The position numbers were made by a program, and so were the translations under genes. The notes under the pieces are model-generated. The model had not been told where the DNA came from. It saw only the letters and a program-made list of their open reading frames with translations, and made no database searches. 64,000 bases of DNA from Rutpela maculata (lineage: Eukaryota > Arthropoda > Insecta > Coleoptera > Cerambycidae), in assembly GCA_936432065.2 (NCBI GenBank), contig OW386292.2:131703460-131767459 (forward strand), read 5' to 3'. Of this stretch, positions 23,102-34,794 are shown piece by piece; position 1 is the stretch's first letter; the number at the start of each line of letters is the position of its first letter.

Positions 23102-24663
23102 AGTTTAGTTTCTCTGAAAAGAATAGAATATTATCTAACATGTACAAAATAAATTTTAAGGAATCATTAAACTACGGCAAAGACAATTGTAAATAGATGT
23201 TGGCAGTATCAATCAATCAATCTAGAGCAGCATAGTGCCAAAAGGCATGGCAGGTTAAGATAAGTGTCCGTGCCTCTGCAACCTTTTTGCGTGTGGTTCC
23301 TTCCAGTGATGTATCTTTGCGTAAGATACTATTACAAAAAGTTTTGACATCAAAAACTTTCGAAAATCCGAAAAATTTGTTTTTCTTAATTAAGTGAACC
23401 AATTTGTCTGTATCTACTCATGACAATCTATTAATGATATTTTCAAGAAATCTTTTCATGCAGGAAATAAATGTTGATGCTTTTGAATTTTTTGAAAAAG
23501 TTAAAAACGTACTTAAACTTGACTACACACTTATTATTCGTGTAAGGAATGTCGGCGTCTTTGTTGGTGTGGTAAAAATCAAAGGCGCCGACATTTTTGA
23601 GTGCGTAGTAAATCTGAAGACAACTGTTATACACGTTATTTATTTTAGTTATTTTTCTTTTTTTTTTGTGAGAACTTTTGATATACCCTCGCATCGTTCA
23701 TTTTGTCACAATTTCCCCTCTCCTCTGAAAGCAAACGTATTTTTTGAATGGCCCCATAATATATCATGAACTTCAAAATATGAAAATTAATGACAAGTTA
23801 CCAGCGGCGCCTCCGGCAAAACCTCGAATTACACAGCCCCACAAAAAAAAAGTTCAAAGCAGCGAACCAGACCCGTGTATTCCTATGTATTTTCGGTCGC
23901 TGAATCCGAATCCGGGGTCAAAAAAATCGTACACCCCCAAAAACATTAGCTAGAGCCAAAAAACACCCCTGAAATGGGGTAAAAGAAGAAAGGTTAAACA
24001 GCAGCGTACATACAATAGATATGAAACACACCCCCAGGGAGGGGCGAAAACTAGCCCCCATATATAAAAAAATCGATCCAAAACAGCAATGACTGCTGAA
24101 AAAGCTCCAAATGTCTAAGTTTTGTTAAAGTGATAAGAAACTGCATCAGCTCCGATGTAATCTTCATAAACTGTCCCTATAGAGTTGAGAACAACCAAGT
24201 TTAAAAGACACGAGAAAAACAAGAAAAAACGTAAAATTCAACAGGACTTCTATTTTCATGGATGCTATGATTGGCCAAAATTGCGTAGTACTCTAAAATA
24301 GAATTAGAAACTTACGTACCATCAAAATTCTACAGTGTCAACTCTCAGAGGGTGTGAAAACTACCCCCTATGTAAGGTTTGACCATAATAAGTTACAGTG
24401 ACTTCTATAAAAATTCGAAACACCTGCGTTGTGTGGAAGAGAGAAGAAACTAGACTATGTTCGACGCTGTGCTTGAGAACCACCCCCACGGGGTTGAGAG
24501 ACGCCACCCCTATAAAAAAAAACTGAAATGAAACGAATAAGCAACAGTATAGCTTTTTCATTACATCTTGAATTACGGTAGTTTACATCCTTTATAGGGG
24601 TGTTATTAATAACATTTATAGGACATGAGTTTCAAACTCTAAGTATGCAACGCGATTTTTGTC

Positions 24664-24700
<37 letters not shown>

Positions 24701-25030
24701 GTCTTTATTAATTTAAATATATAACAATGTATAAACAAATTTTAAAATCGCGTTTGACACTAAACAGTACAACAAACATGTTATATACTAAATTAAAAGG
24801 CGCAAGATTCAGACTAAAATGTCTGCTATTCTTCTTGAACCTTAGGGAAATTATAATTGTTTGGAATTAGCTTTGACTAGTATACTAAAATTTAAATTGG
24901 TGTATAACATTTGTAATAATATATACTGATTACGATGAGTAGAGAGCTACATAATTAAGAATTGACAGAATAAGTACATATATACATATGCAAAATACCC
25001 CTATCCAGAGAGAAGGATATAACTGAAAGA

Positions 25031-27835
25031 TTACTGCCTTCTTTCTTGTTCTGCCATTAATAAATCTTGCACATATTTATAAAATTTCCGGAGCGTCATT
25101 GACCTAATATCAATCGAGAGAGCATTTATATTCTTTGCAATATTGAATGTAAAGGATCGTTGAAACATGGCCGTTCTATGTTGCGGAATTGTAAGTTGTT
25201 CCTTCCTTCTTATGTTGACATTATGGATGTCCGTTCTGTACTTAATCTTATTATTTAGGTAAGGAGGCGTCTTTTTTATTAATATTTTGTGGTACAGAAC
25301 ATTTGCGTGAAGTTTCCTTCGATTTTCCATATTTAACCACCTCGCCATTGACAATGTGTGGGATATTCTATCATATTTACGGATGCCATAAATAAGACGC
25401 AAGCACGAGTTTTGCACTTTTTGTATTCGTTTACTATCTCTAACAGTGAGGCAGGGTCCGTACACAAAGTCACAATAATTAAAATGGGAGAGGACCAAGC
25501 TGTTACATAATAAAGTTTTCAATTTAACGCTCAATATGTGTCTATGGGAATATAACATTTTTAGGTTACCATATGCCTTTTTCAGCATATGGGAGACGTG
25601 GTCAGAAAATCTAAGATCTTTATCAATAATTACACCCAAATTCTTTACTTTTGAAACAATATTGAGCTTGTCCTCCCCCAGTTTAATCTCTACTGTGTTT
25701 GGTTGGATACTACCAAATAGCAGAACAGATGATTTAGAGGAATTTATACATAGATCATGTTTCTTCGACAGGTTAACCAACTCATGGATGTCCCTATTTA
25801 TATCAGCAAGAGCTGCTCTACAGTTACCTTTATCAAAAAAGTGATATATTTGGGTGTCATCAGCGTACATGTGAACCTTACATGTGTTCAATACAGAGGG
25901 GAAGTTTAGTGTATAAATTGTATAAATGAGTGGTCCCAAAATGGACCCTTGTGGAACACCTCTAGAAATCCTACAGCTATTCGACATTTCTCCCTCCAAT
26001 ATCACTCTCTGAGATCGATCTGCTAAATAATGTTTAATTAAATGTATTGCTGGATGACTCAGTCCAATAAAGTGCAGAATCGAGAGCAGGATTTCGTGGC
26101 CAATCATATCGAAGGCTTTACTATAATCAAGTAGTATTAGAATACCACAGTGCTTGTTATCAATTTCTGTTATTACATCATCAGTGATGTTGAGAAGTGC
26201 AGTACCACAACTATAGCCGGGTCTGAAACCAGATTGAGTGCTTGGTAGAATATCATTGACAATCAGGTGGTTACGTAATTGACTTTCCAAGATCCTTTCT
26301 AGAATTTTTGAAAATGTTGGAAGTATCGTTATAGGTCGTAAATCTTTAAGTTCTTGAGGGGAGTCTATTTTAGCTACAGGAATAATACGACCTTCTTTCC
26401 AATCTCTGGGAAAAACTGAGTTTTGTATACAAAAATTTATTATGAATGTTATATAGGGCACCAGAAAAGGGCATGAAAGTTGAATTAATGTTATATTAAT
26501 GCCATCCAGTCCGCATGCTCTCGATTTAATATTCATGATTATCTTAGAGACGTCATCTTCGGTAACACAATTAAATTTTAAGGTTTCTTGAAAAGGTATT
26601 TTTGAATTATTTTCATAAAATGCTATTATATCTTTATCTGGTTCTGAACGAGTACAGATATTAGAAAAGAATTGGTTTATTTCATTTACATTTTTATTTA
26701 AATTTAATTCTAGATTTTTTTTTTTATTATTTATACCAAACTGATATCTCAGAGTTTTCCACATTTGTTTACTACTTAAATTTTTAAATCTGTATTCCAT
26801 GAATCTTTTTTTTTCTGTAGAAATTGCGAAATTCGTATAATTTCGAAGCTGCTTGTAATAGTTGAAGTGTTCAATATTTTTAGATTTTTTATATTTTTTT
26901 AGTGCTTTGTCTCGAAGAGCCATCATAAATTTTATATTATCTGTCAACCAAGGGGCTGGTGGTCTAGTAAAGCGCGCTGTTTTCATTGGTGCATGCAAAT
27001 TAAATAAAGATAATAGATTATCATTCAAGTAACCTACCATTCTATCAATGTCATGCATCTCATAGATTAGTTGCCACTGAATACTTTGTAAATCAATATT
27101 AAACAACTCAGAACTAAAATTCGAAAAATCTCTGTATGTTCGATATGTTGGTTTCGATTGCTTGGTATCAATATGAATATCACATGCAATTGCATTGTGA
27201 TCCGACATATTAGCATCTTCGACGAGGCAGTTACTATAGTTTACCGATGTATTTAAAATTAATAAATCAATCAGAGACATAGTATTACGGGTAACGCGCG
27301 TCGGTTCCGTAATAATCTGTTTCAGATCAATGCCATCCATTAGGGTTTGGAATTGTTTTGCGTTGCTGCAGTTTAAATCTAACAAATTGATATTAAAGTC
27401 ACCAACACAGGCGACATTATCACACTGTGTATAAATTGAGGCTACAGTTTCTTCAAATATATCAAAAAAGTGTTGTATATTTGTATTTGGTGGCCGATAG
27501 ACGACACCAAATCCTAGTGTTATTTTTTCAGTTTTTATTTGCACCCATACCTGTTCTAAAAAGTCATTGACATTTTGTGTGAACCCAATTTTCGTAAAAT
27601 TTAAATTTTTCTTTATGTATATACAGACCCCTCCTCCTCTACTAATGCGGTCGCATCTTACTATATTGTATCCATTGATATATATACTTTCACTCATAAC
27701 ATTAGAAGTAAGCCATGTTTCAGATACTCCTACTACATCGTATTTATTCTGTAAAACAAACTCTCGAAATTTATTAAAATTTGCTGTAAGTGAACGAACA
27801 TTTAAGTGTGCAAGCTTTATTGTTTTACGACTCAT
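25031..27835 (-). CDS. Non-LTR retrotransposon ORF2: AP endonuclease plus reverse transcriptase
   Basis: 934 codons from ATG (27835) to stop at 25031. The N-terminal part (about 5-220) is an exonuclease/endonuclease/phosphatase domain: LAHLNVRSL near 8-16, SETWL near 38-42, VGDFNINLLD, and SDHNAIAC at 211-218. The RT follows, with LLDYSKAFDMIGHE, SRGVPQGSILGPL and the catalytic MYADDTQIYHF (YADD at 657-660). A C-terminal segment follows without an RNase H domain. The enzyme would nick target DNA and copy its own RNA there. The overall pattern is CR1/Jockey-like; I cannot fix the clade by eye. No internal stops or frameshifts are present, so the reading frame itself is intact, although ORF1 upstream is truncated. 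Confidence 0.95.
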   Translation of the reverse strand: MSRKTIKLAHLNVRSLTANFNKFREFVLQNKYDVVGVSETWLTSNVMSESIYINGYNIVRCDRISRGGGVCIYIKKNLNFTKIGFTQNVNDFLEQVWVQIKTEKITLGFGVVYRPPNTNIQHFFDIFEETVASIYTQCDNVACVGDFNINLLDLNCSNAKQFQTLMDGIDLKQIITEPTRVTRNTMSLIDLLILNTSVNYSNCLVEDANMSDHNAIACDIHIDTKQSKPTYRTYRDFSNFSSELFNIDLQSIQWQLIYEMHDIDRMVGYLNDNLLSLFNLHAPMKTARFTRPPAPWLTDNIKFMMALRDKALKKYKKSKNIEHFNYYKQLRNYTNFAISTEKKRFMEYRFKNLSSKQMWKTLRYQFGINNKKKNLELNLNKNVNEINQFFSNICTRSEPDKDIIAFYENNSKIPFQETLKFNCVTEDDVSKIIMNIKSRACGLDGINITLIQLSCPFLVPYITFIINFCIQNSVFPRDWKEGRIIPVAKIDSPQELKDLRPITILPTFSKILERILESQLRNHLIVNDILPSTQSGFRPGYSCGTALLNITDDVITEIDNKHCGILILLDYSKAFDMIGHEILLSILHFIGLSHPAIHLIKHYLADRSQRVILEGEMSNSCRISRGVPQGSILGPLIYTIYTLNFPSVLNTCKVHMYADDTQIYHFFDKGNCRAALADINRDIHELVNLSKKHDLCINSSKSSVLLFGSIQPNTVEIKLGEDKLNIVSKVKNLGVIIDKDLRFSDHVSHMLKKAYGNLKMLYSHRHILSVKLKTLLCNSLVLSHFNYCDFVYGPCLTVRDSKRIQKVQNSCLRLIYGIRKYDRISHTLSMARWLNMENRRKLHANVLYHKILIKKTPPYLNNKIKYRTDIHNVNIRRKEQLTIPQHRTAMFQRSFTFNIAKNINALSIDIRSMTLRKFYKYVQDLLMAEQERRQ

Positions 27836-28099
27836 ATTAAAAGAAGCAAGTAAGAAAAAAAAAGAATAGGCAGTTGATAAGACACAGAGCGTACAGAAAG
27901 TAATATCGTACTTATAAAGTATAAAATGTAAAAATATAAAGTATAAAAGTAATTAAAAGCGGTGATATTTATGTGTTCTATATAACAAGTGAGCAAAAAT
28001 CAGAGATATTAAAATATTTAAATTAAAACATGCAAATATATATGATACATAGACACAGTTTCTATACAATACAGATTAAAATAAGAAGACCTAATATTA

Positions 28100-28728
28100 C
28101 TATTTGTTTTTTAATCTTGCGGACCTCTTCAAAGGATTGTCACTATCAGAAGACTGCTTCCTTTTTTTATTTCCAGATTTCGATACTTCTGCAAAATATT
28201 CACGAACCTTCTCTCGATTTTCCGTTTGTTCAATAATTGTTGGAGGTTGATGTTCTGCCGATGTATGTACGTTGTCGCTTAATTGTTCGAGATGTTCTTC
28301 GTTTTTACTTATTAAATCATAATACGTAAATTGATCACCATTCACTATTAGCACGTTGTTTTTTATAGTAGCTTCAAGCTTGTTTTCTCTTGCACGTTTT
28401 AGATGTTCATAGAGAACTTTTTTCTTTTGATAGTCCTCTGGGATGTAGTCGTGAGTTACAAAAATCCCAGTACCTTTTAGTTTTCTTGCGTTTGTTAAGA
28501 TTTCAGCTTTTAACTGGTAGCTGGTGAATTCTATGGATATGGGGCGATTTTTCCCGTCCGTTCTAGTTCCAATTCTGTAGAGATCCCTAATATCACTGAA
28601 ACGACAATCCAGATCGAATTTATCATTTATCAGCTTTAAGAATGTTTCTATTTCGTTGGTTAAATCGTCTTCCAGCATCCATAAAAATGTAAATCCGGTT
28701 AGTTTTTCTCTGTTTTTCCAGCATCCTA
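28100..28728 (-). pseudogene. Non-LTR retrotransposon ORF1, N-terminally truncated
   Basis: Minus-strand frame, including LEDDLTNEIETFLKLIND, then FSDIRDLYRIGTRT and FVTHDYIPEDYQKKKVLYEH, ending in a Lys-rich tail (KKRKQSSDSD). The arrangement (a coiled acidic start, an RRM-like middle with 'YRIG' and 'RPI.I.F', a basic tail) fits ORF1 proteins that bind element RNA. The open frame continues upstream to 28849, but codons beyond about 28728 lie in the fold-back arm and are not original. A gap of about 264 bp separates ORF1 and ORF2. Confidence 0.72.
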
Positions 28729-29513
28729 CAGATATAGGGGTAGTATCTCGCAACCCCGTGGGGGTGGTTTTCAAGCACATCGTCGAACATAGTCTAGTTT
28801 CTTCTCCCTTCCCCACAACGCAGGTGCTTCGAATTTTTATAGAAGTCACTATAACTTTTTATGGCTAAATCTTACATAGGGGGCAGTTTTCACACCCTCT
28901 GAGGGTTGACAGTGTAGGATGTTGACGGTATGTAAGTTTCTGGTTCTATTTTAGAGTACTACGCAATTTCAGCCAATCATAGCATCCATGAAAATAGAAA
29001 TCCTGTTGGATTTTACGTTTTTTCTTGTTTTTCTCGAGTCCTTTAAACTTAAAGGTGGTTGTTCTCAACCCTATAGGGGCAGTTTATGAAGATTACGTCG
29101 GACCTGATGTGGCTTCTTAACACTTTAACAAAACTTAGACATTTCGAGCTTTTCCAGCAGTCATTGCTGTTTTGGATCGATTTTTTTATATATGGGGGCT
29201 AGTTTTCGCCCCTTCCTGGGGGTGTGTTTCATATCTATTGTATGTACGCTGCTGTTTAACTTTAATTTGTATAATTCGATTGATTAAGAAGTAACAACTA
29301 TTCTGGTAGCTGAATCTTCTTTTTATCCCTCTTTAGGGGTGTTTTTTGGTTCTAGCTAATGATTTTGGGGGTGTACGATTTTTTTGACCCCGGATTCGGA
29401 TTTAGCGACCGAAAATACATAGGGATACATGGGTCTGGTTAACTGCTTTGAACTTTTATTTTTTTTTTGTGGGGCTGTGTTATCAGTTCCATAAATTTCT
29501 TTTTTGCAATATT

Positions 29514-30222
29514 AAAAAACCGCTGCCCAAGGAATCACTACTTTCACATCCAGATTTTCTATCCAAGTCACTCACAACGAAAAAAATTTGTATGTGGAAA
29601 AAATTGTTTATAGAAATTTAATAATATAATATTTAAAATCCTCTACCCCAAAAACCCATAAAACGATACCCCACATGGGTAGTGGGGTGGGGGTGGTGAT
29701 AGGGGGGTGGTAGTGGAGGTGGAAGAAGTAAAAAAATATTTTGAGGTTTTTGGTTTTTGTAGACACACTAAATCAAATTTTTTTTTCATTCCCTTTAATA
29801 ATGGGGTGGGGATGGCTAATGCCAAACATTTTTTTGAGACCTTAGCTTCTCTTGTATATACTAAATACCAATTCTATGGACTCTTACCTGCTCGATTTAC
29901 GTATTTACCCCAAATTTACTCCAATTTACGCCCCAACCCTTTGACAGAACAAGATGAAAATATAATCCAGTTCTAGATCTCGTTAAAGTACATATGTATG
30001 CCAAATTTCAAGTCAATACCTTAAACGGTTCCAGAGTAAATGTGCGCACAAAAAAAGTGACAGACAGACCGACAGACAGACTGACAGACCTACAGAGAGA
30101 AATTTTTTTTCGCTCAAACTTAAAATCTCGACGTTTCATGACATTCTAATCCTATTTGAACAATAAAAATTTTTTTAAATTTTTTTGCCGTTACTATACT
30201 TCCACTGGATGTGGAAGTAAAA
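29514..30222 (+). repeat. Repeat family E, copy 2
   Basis: Same layout as the copy at 19405-20135: AAACCGCTGCCCAAGGAATC at the start, GGGGTGGGG tracts, a GACAGACC patch near 30060-30095, and ACTTCCACTGGATGTGGAAGT at the end. It is a few tens of bases shorter. It interrupts the right arm of the large fold-back structure. Confidence 0.85.
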
Positions 30223-30712
30223 TAAATTCAGAGCGGAAAATTGAATAAAATAAAACGTCAAAATATCTTTTAAGGGCTTAGAAACTAAATTAAAGCTAAA
30301 AGCTTCATAAAGTTCCTCATACGCCCATGGCATTAAAATCCTTTTACGTTCCTGACATATATTGGATAGATTTTTGTGAAAAATATATGTTGTAGCTCAT
30401 TGTACGGTGTATAATTATTTTCAAAACGTGTAAGTACGTACTTTTCAAAAATTCAAAAGCATCAATTTTCTTTTCTTCATGAAAATGTGTCCTGAAAATC
30501 TCATTAATAAATTGTCACGAGTAGATCTACAATATATGTGAAATACAGACAAATTGAAGTTTTCGAAAAAAAAATTCCCAGATATGAAGTTTTTGAGGTC
30601 AAAATTTTTTGTAGTAGTATCTTACGCAAAGATACATCCCTGGAAGGAACCACACGCAAAAAGGTTGCAAAGGCACAGACACTTATCTTAACCTGCCATG
30701 GCCTTTGCATAA

Positions 30713-31084
30713 ACATCAATTATAACTCGATCAATTTAAGATACAACGACCAAAAACTTCTCTTTATAGGCTGAAAAAAAGTTCAGTACGTTTTCTTTGG
30801 ATTTATTATGGTGTCCGAGTTATGAAATTGTTTATTTCTCAATTTTTGGATTGAAAAATTTGAAATGGACTCTTTAACTTTATATTTGAGCAAAAACAAG
30901 GACAATACAAAAAGTTTCATTCAAACCTATTCGTTATATTTATATTCATCAGCACCCTTCTGAGCGTTTGCAGGCGGGACTATAGGGTGTTATCTGAAAA
31001 AAAATGTAAAAGTGGCTGGGGATTGAGGAACTGACAGTACATAAGCAAATATATGGTTAAATACTTAAAGCAATTAATAAACTA
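30713..31084. other. No gene recognised
   Basis: AT-rich spacer between the fold-back structure and the mariner-like remnant. No coding signal. Confidence 0.45.
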
Positions 31085-31847
31085 ATAAATTAGATGTAAT
31101 TTAACAGCTTTCAGGAAACTGGTTACTAATGGCCTGACGAGCATTTCTACTAAAATGTGGTAGTTCATCATCAAGTTGTAATATAATCCTGATTCCTGAA
31201 TTATTTTTATTTGCATAAAATCCAAGAAGACTGCTCCATTCACATTTCCCTCAAAAAAGGTGAAGACCAATAACATAATCATGTACAATTCCTCCCCAAA
31301 CATTTAAACTCCAGTTGCGCTGGTAATGATTTTTCTGTACAACATGAGGGTTTTCTATGTCATAATAATGGAAATTATGCCTGTTCACAAATCCAATGCG
31401 ATGAAACCTTGATTCATCCGTGAACAACACAAATCTGAAAAATTCTTCATTTGCCCACTGGCAAAAATTTAATCTACGATTTAAATCCACATCCAAAAGC
31501 TCTTGATACAGCTGTACTTGATAGAGGTGAAGCTTATTTACGAAGACATAGGGAAACACTAGATTTACTAACCTCTAAATCCCTTCTTAACAAACACTTG
31601 CCGCTAAAGTTATAGCCGCCAGCTCATTATCTTCCCTTAATACATTTCGTCGTCACGCCTTTTCATATGCAACACTTTCAGTACGTTCAAAACGTTCTTT
31701 TAAATTCTCTAGAGACCTCACATCGGGACATATTCTATCGCGATATTTTTGATGATATACTCTTGCTGCCAATAAACAATTTCCATCACATTCACCAACA
31801 ACATACACCATAGATATCAAATGTTGTTGAAAATAATTATAATTCAT
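31085..31847 (-). pseudogene. Mariner-like transposase, decayed and 3'-truncated
   Basis: Minus-strand frames from ATG at 31847 read MNYNYFQQHLISMVYVVGE and VYHQKYRDRICPDVRSLENL, the helix-turn-helix start common in insect mariner-like transposases. After a stop and frameshifts come RLNFCQWANEEFFRFVLFTD, with the first catalytic D in FTDES, then SLNVWGGIVHDYVIGL and FSRNARQAISNQFPES. The region with the second catalytic residue is altered (LQLDDELPHF where a QHDGAP-type motif is expected). The last one is missing. It is a fragment distinct from the DD41D copy at 20 kb. Confidence 0.8.
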
Positions 31848-32019
31848 ATTTTTAAATATTATTTAACAATATTAATTCAACTTAATCACAGTAATCTTAA
31901 ACACCTTACAGAAATATCATAAAGTGAAAAATGAACGCAAAACAAAAGACCAAAGCCATACTATATTTTAATGCTAAAATAAAGAGCACCCCAATTTACA
32001 TATAAATTATTTGAAATAA

Positions 32020-33101
32020 CCCAAATAGCACAATTAATTCCTCAAGATATCCCGAGGATAAAAATTTAGGAATTAGTAAATATCTTCTAGAGGTCTGTAA
32101 GAGTTTCCTAAGATGGGCAAATGTCAGCATATCAGTATTAAATAGTACTTCCCATGGTAATCGAAAAAAGCTATTAGTATAGAATCCTGTGAGCAGCCTT
32201 TTGCATACCTATATAATTCCTATAGTAATCTTTAGGATATCTTAACGCTGGCCAATATAAATGGTCCCGAGGACATCTTTATAGGATTTCTCTTAGATGT
32301 ACCGCATCGATCCTGCAAACAATTTAATTCCTGTAGTAATCTTTCGGGTATTTTATCGCTTACCAATATAAACGGTACTGAAAACATCTTTATAGGATTT
32401 CTATTAGATGTACCAACACACACTTCTTATAGAATTGCCAGCGGCAGCTGGTGAAATGTTGGTTAATCAAAATATCAGTATGAGACATCAGGCCCAAACC
32501 AAACCAAAGATTAGAGATCGTTATAAGATTCATCCAAATAAATCGATGATCCCTGAGAGAATTTGAACATTGCAGTAATGTTATTAATGTTCTATAAATT
32601 CGTGAGTATAAGATAATGCATGACTGATTATCGTCAGTGGTTTGTACGTGGCGTCATCTAGGAATAATTTCTGTAACAAATACGTGGTAAGCAAACAAAT
32701 TTTATGCATTAAAAGATTTGATCTCTGTAATACATAGAAAATTGAGCTGTACCTATGGTAATTCCCTTTTAGAACTTCTAGAAGATGTCTACAAGTATTC
32801 TGTTAAGGATAAAAATACTATTTCCCTTTTAATACTTTATTTGATTTCTATAATACTTAGAAAATTGAGCTGAATGGTAATTCCCTTTTAGAACTTCTGG
32901 TAGATGTCTGTGGGTTAACAAAAGTTGAAATTCCTATATAATGCCCAGTTTACATTTCCCCAGTGCATAAAAGTTGAGCACATATAAAGATTTCTCATTT
33001 GGATTTCGCAAGGACTTCTAGAGTACATAAATACAAGATATCCTCGCGGGCAGTAAATAGAACTTCTTAAAGATATCTTAAAGAATTCGGTGCTACTTGG
33101 G
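32020..33101. mobile_element. Inverted-repeat element with internal direct repeats
   Basis: The left end CCCAAATAGCACAATTAATTC pairs with the right end, whose complement reads CCCAAGTAGCACCGAATTCT. Inside, two segments are directly repeated: about 32217-32310 with 32333-32412 (AATATAAAYGGT...CATCTTTATAGGATTTCT) and about 32710-32795 with 32835-32912 (AATTCCCTTTTAGAACTTCT). Non-coding. A sequence at 45111 starts with a similar end (CCCAGATAGCACAAGATATT). The superfamily is unassigned. Confidence 0.6.
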
Positions 33102-33867
33102 AATATCTCAAAAACCTCTTGAAATAAAAATAAAGATATGATACTAATATATGATACGATATTAAAATGTGGGGAATTGTATGCTTTATTGATCTGTGTA
33201 AAAAAATTATAGGCATTCTATTTAAAAAAAAATGAGAAAAATAATAATAAAATATCAAGAAATGTAAATAAATATTTTGGACACCCGGTATAATAATAAT
33301 TTATTTCGAAAATATTTTTCAGTAAATACATCACGATCAATAAAATTTTTAGAAAAAACAATTAATAAATCGCGGTGATATGGTACCTAGTTCAAAAATG
33401 TTTGTAAATTGACAAAAAAAAAACAGGAATAAAATGATAACTTAGCAATGCTGCAGTCGATTGGCAAAATATTTTAGGGTGTAATACAGGACACTTGGAG
33501 GCTTAACTGACACTAAAAAAATGCAGGATGTTCAATTTGAGCACGAAGAAGGTCCAAATTTTTTGTTTCTTCGCTCATATCTCGGAAACGGTTAGCCCTA
33601 ATCAAAAAGTGGCTATATGCAAAATTAAAGGTGACTAAATTTTCTACAATAATGTTTCTATTAATTTTTTTCGTATCTGTTATGGTTCAGTAATGAATTG
33701 TATATCTTTTGACTGTATTCTAACTTTGTTATAAATTTATTATAAATAGAATAAAAACTTTAATAGCCATCGTAGAAAAAAATTTCCTGTACAGATATCC
33801 GTTTCACAGCAGACTGACCTCAAATATAGAATAAAAAATGTCTTTGCGTCTGTAAGTGTGTGTGTGT
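33102..33867. other. No gene recognised
   Basis: AT-rich sequence with a weak GT-rich stretch near 33855-33880 leading into the next fold-back. No coding signal. Confidence 0.45.
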
Positions 33868-34381
33868 GCGTGTATATTTATGTGCGTGTATACCGTTTCT
33901 TGTAAACACGATAACTTCTGTTAGAATATTTAATTACAATTTGGAACATATGTAAAACAGCATATTACAATGATCCCTGTCGCAATTGGGCCATATCTGT
34001 AATACATGGTGATAACCAGAGGCGCACAAACTCTCACTTCATAATAATCTTATTAAAAATACCATGCTCCATATTTTAGGATAACATTGATATATCATCT
34101 AATTTAAATAAAGTTGGTTTGCCTAACATACACCCGGTACATTGCGGTTTATAAATATCACATATCTTCTTATTTTTGCATGCTTAATCAAAAACCTTAG
34201 TAATATTTTGCTCTGAAAGTATAGACCTCTGGTTATCACCATGTATTACAGATATGGCCCAATTTCAGTAGGGATTATTGTAATATGCTGTTTTACATAT
34301 GTTCCAAATTCTAATGAAATACTTTAAGTCTAACAGAAGTTATCGTGTTTACAAGAAACGGTATACACGCACATATACATT
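33868..34381. repeat. Fold-back element, arms of about 150 bp
   Basis: About 33871-34022 and 34227-34378 are reverse complements with few differences. The outer part shares GTATACCGTTTCTTGTAAAC and the inner part AGATATGGCCCAATT or their complements. The spacer is about 205 bp. Non-coding. Confidence 0.75.
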
Positions 34382-34794
34382 TATGAACTTAAAACCAAAA
34401 ACCGGGACCTTCTTCATTTATTATAAAAATCTGTGACATTAACAGCCACTTTCAAGATGCGTTCTCACCATGCAACATGTTAGTAAAACATTTGTTTTAA
34501 AACAATTATTTTGAAACTCCAGAATTTCACAACTGTTTAATAACATTTGGTTTCAAAACATTCCAAAAGGAGTAGCAAACTGTTTGAAAACGTTCAGTCA
34601 CAGAAAAGAGAACTACCAGAAACGACACTTGGGCTTCCCGCCAAAATTCCATTGCAGCCATTTTGTTGTTGGTACATCCGTCAGTTCATTTAGTGTTTTA
34701 GGTTAAAACAATAAAGTGAGGTAAATGACAGTCTGTGATATAATACCGAAATAAATTCTTAAAAGGCTTTAGTGTTATTGTGCTGTGTTAATAG

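Larger units (their letters stand above)
24664..28728 (-). mobile_element. Non-LTR retrotransposon, 5'-truncated, (ATT)n tail
   Basis: On the minus strand the order is ORF1 remnant (28728-28100), ORF2 (27835-25031), a 3' region with an AATAAAG hexamer near 24705, and a simple (ATT)n tail ending near 24664. A short-repeat tail instead of poly(A) is known in several CR1, Jockey and I-type lineages. The 5' end falls inside ORF1 and abuts an arm of the surrounding fold-back element, which fits truncated target-primed insertion. ORF2 is uninterrupted, so the copy is fairly young. I did not find a convincing target-site duplication. Confidence 0.85.
23240..30712. repeat. Large nested fold-back structure, about 7.5 kb
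   Basis: Two pairs of arms are inverted with respect to each other. The outer pair is about 23240-23510 with 30440-30712, sharing CATGGCAGGTTAAGATAAGT or its complement. The inner pair is about 23833-24520 with 28728-29485, sharing the CACAGCCCCAC end and AACCCCGTGGGGGTGG. The arms differ by point changes and indels. Between the inner arms lies a non-LTR retrotransposon, and a family E copy splits the right arm. I read this as one long-TIR or fold-back element into which others jumped. It starts about 140 bp upstream of the arrestin-like start codon. Confidence 0.72.

Noticed and set aside
24664..24700. (AAT)n as an independent microsatellite
   Set aside because: Its position after ORF2 and an AATAAAG hexamer on the minus strand marks it as the 3' tail of the non-LTR element.
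32217..32912. CRISPR-like repeat array
   Set aside because: Only two diverged copies of each unit, without regular spacers, in eukaryotic AT-rich DNA.
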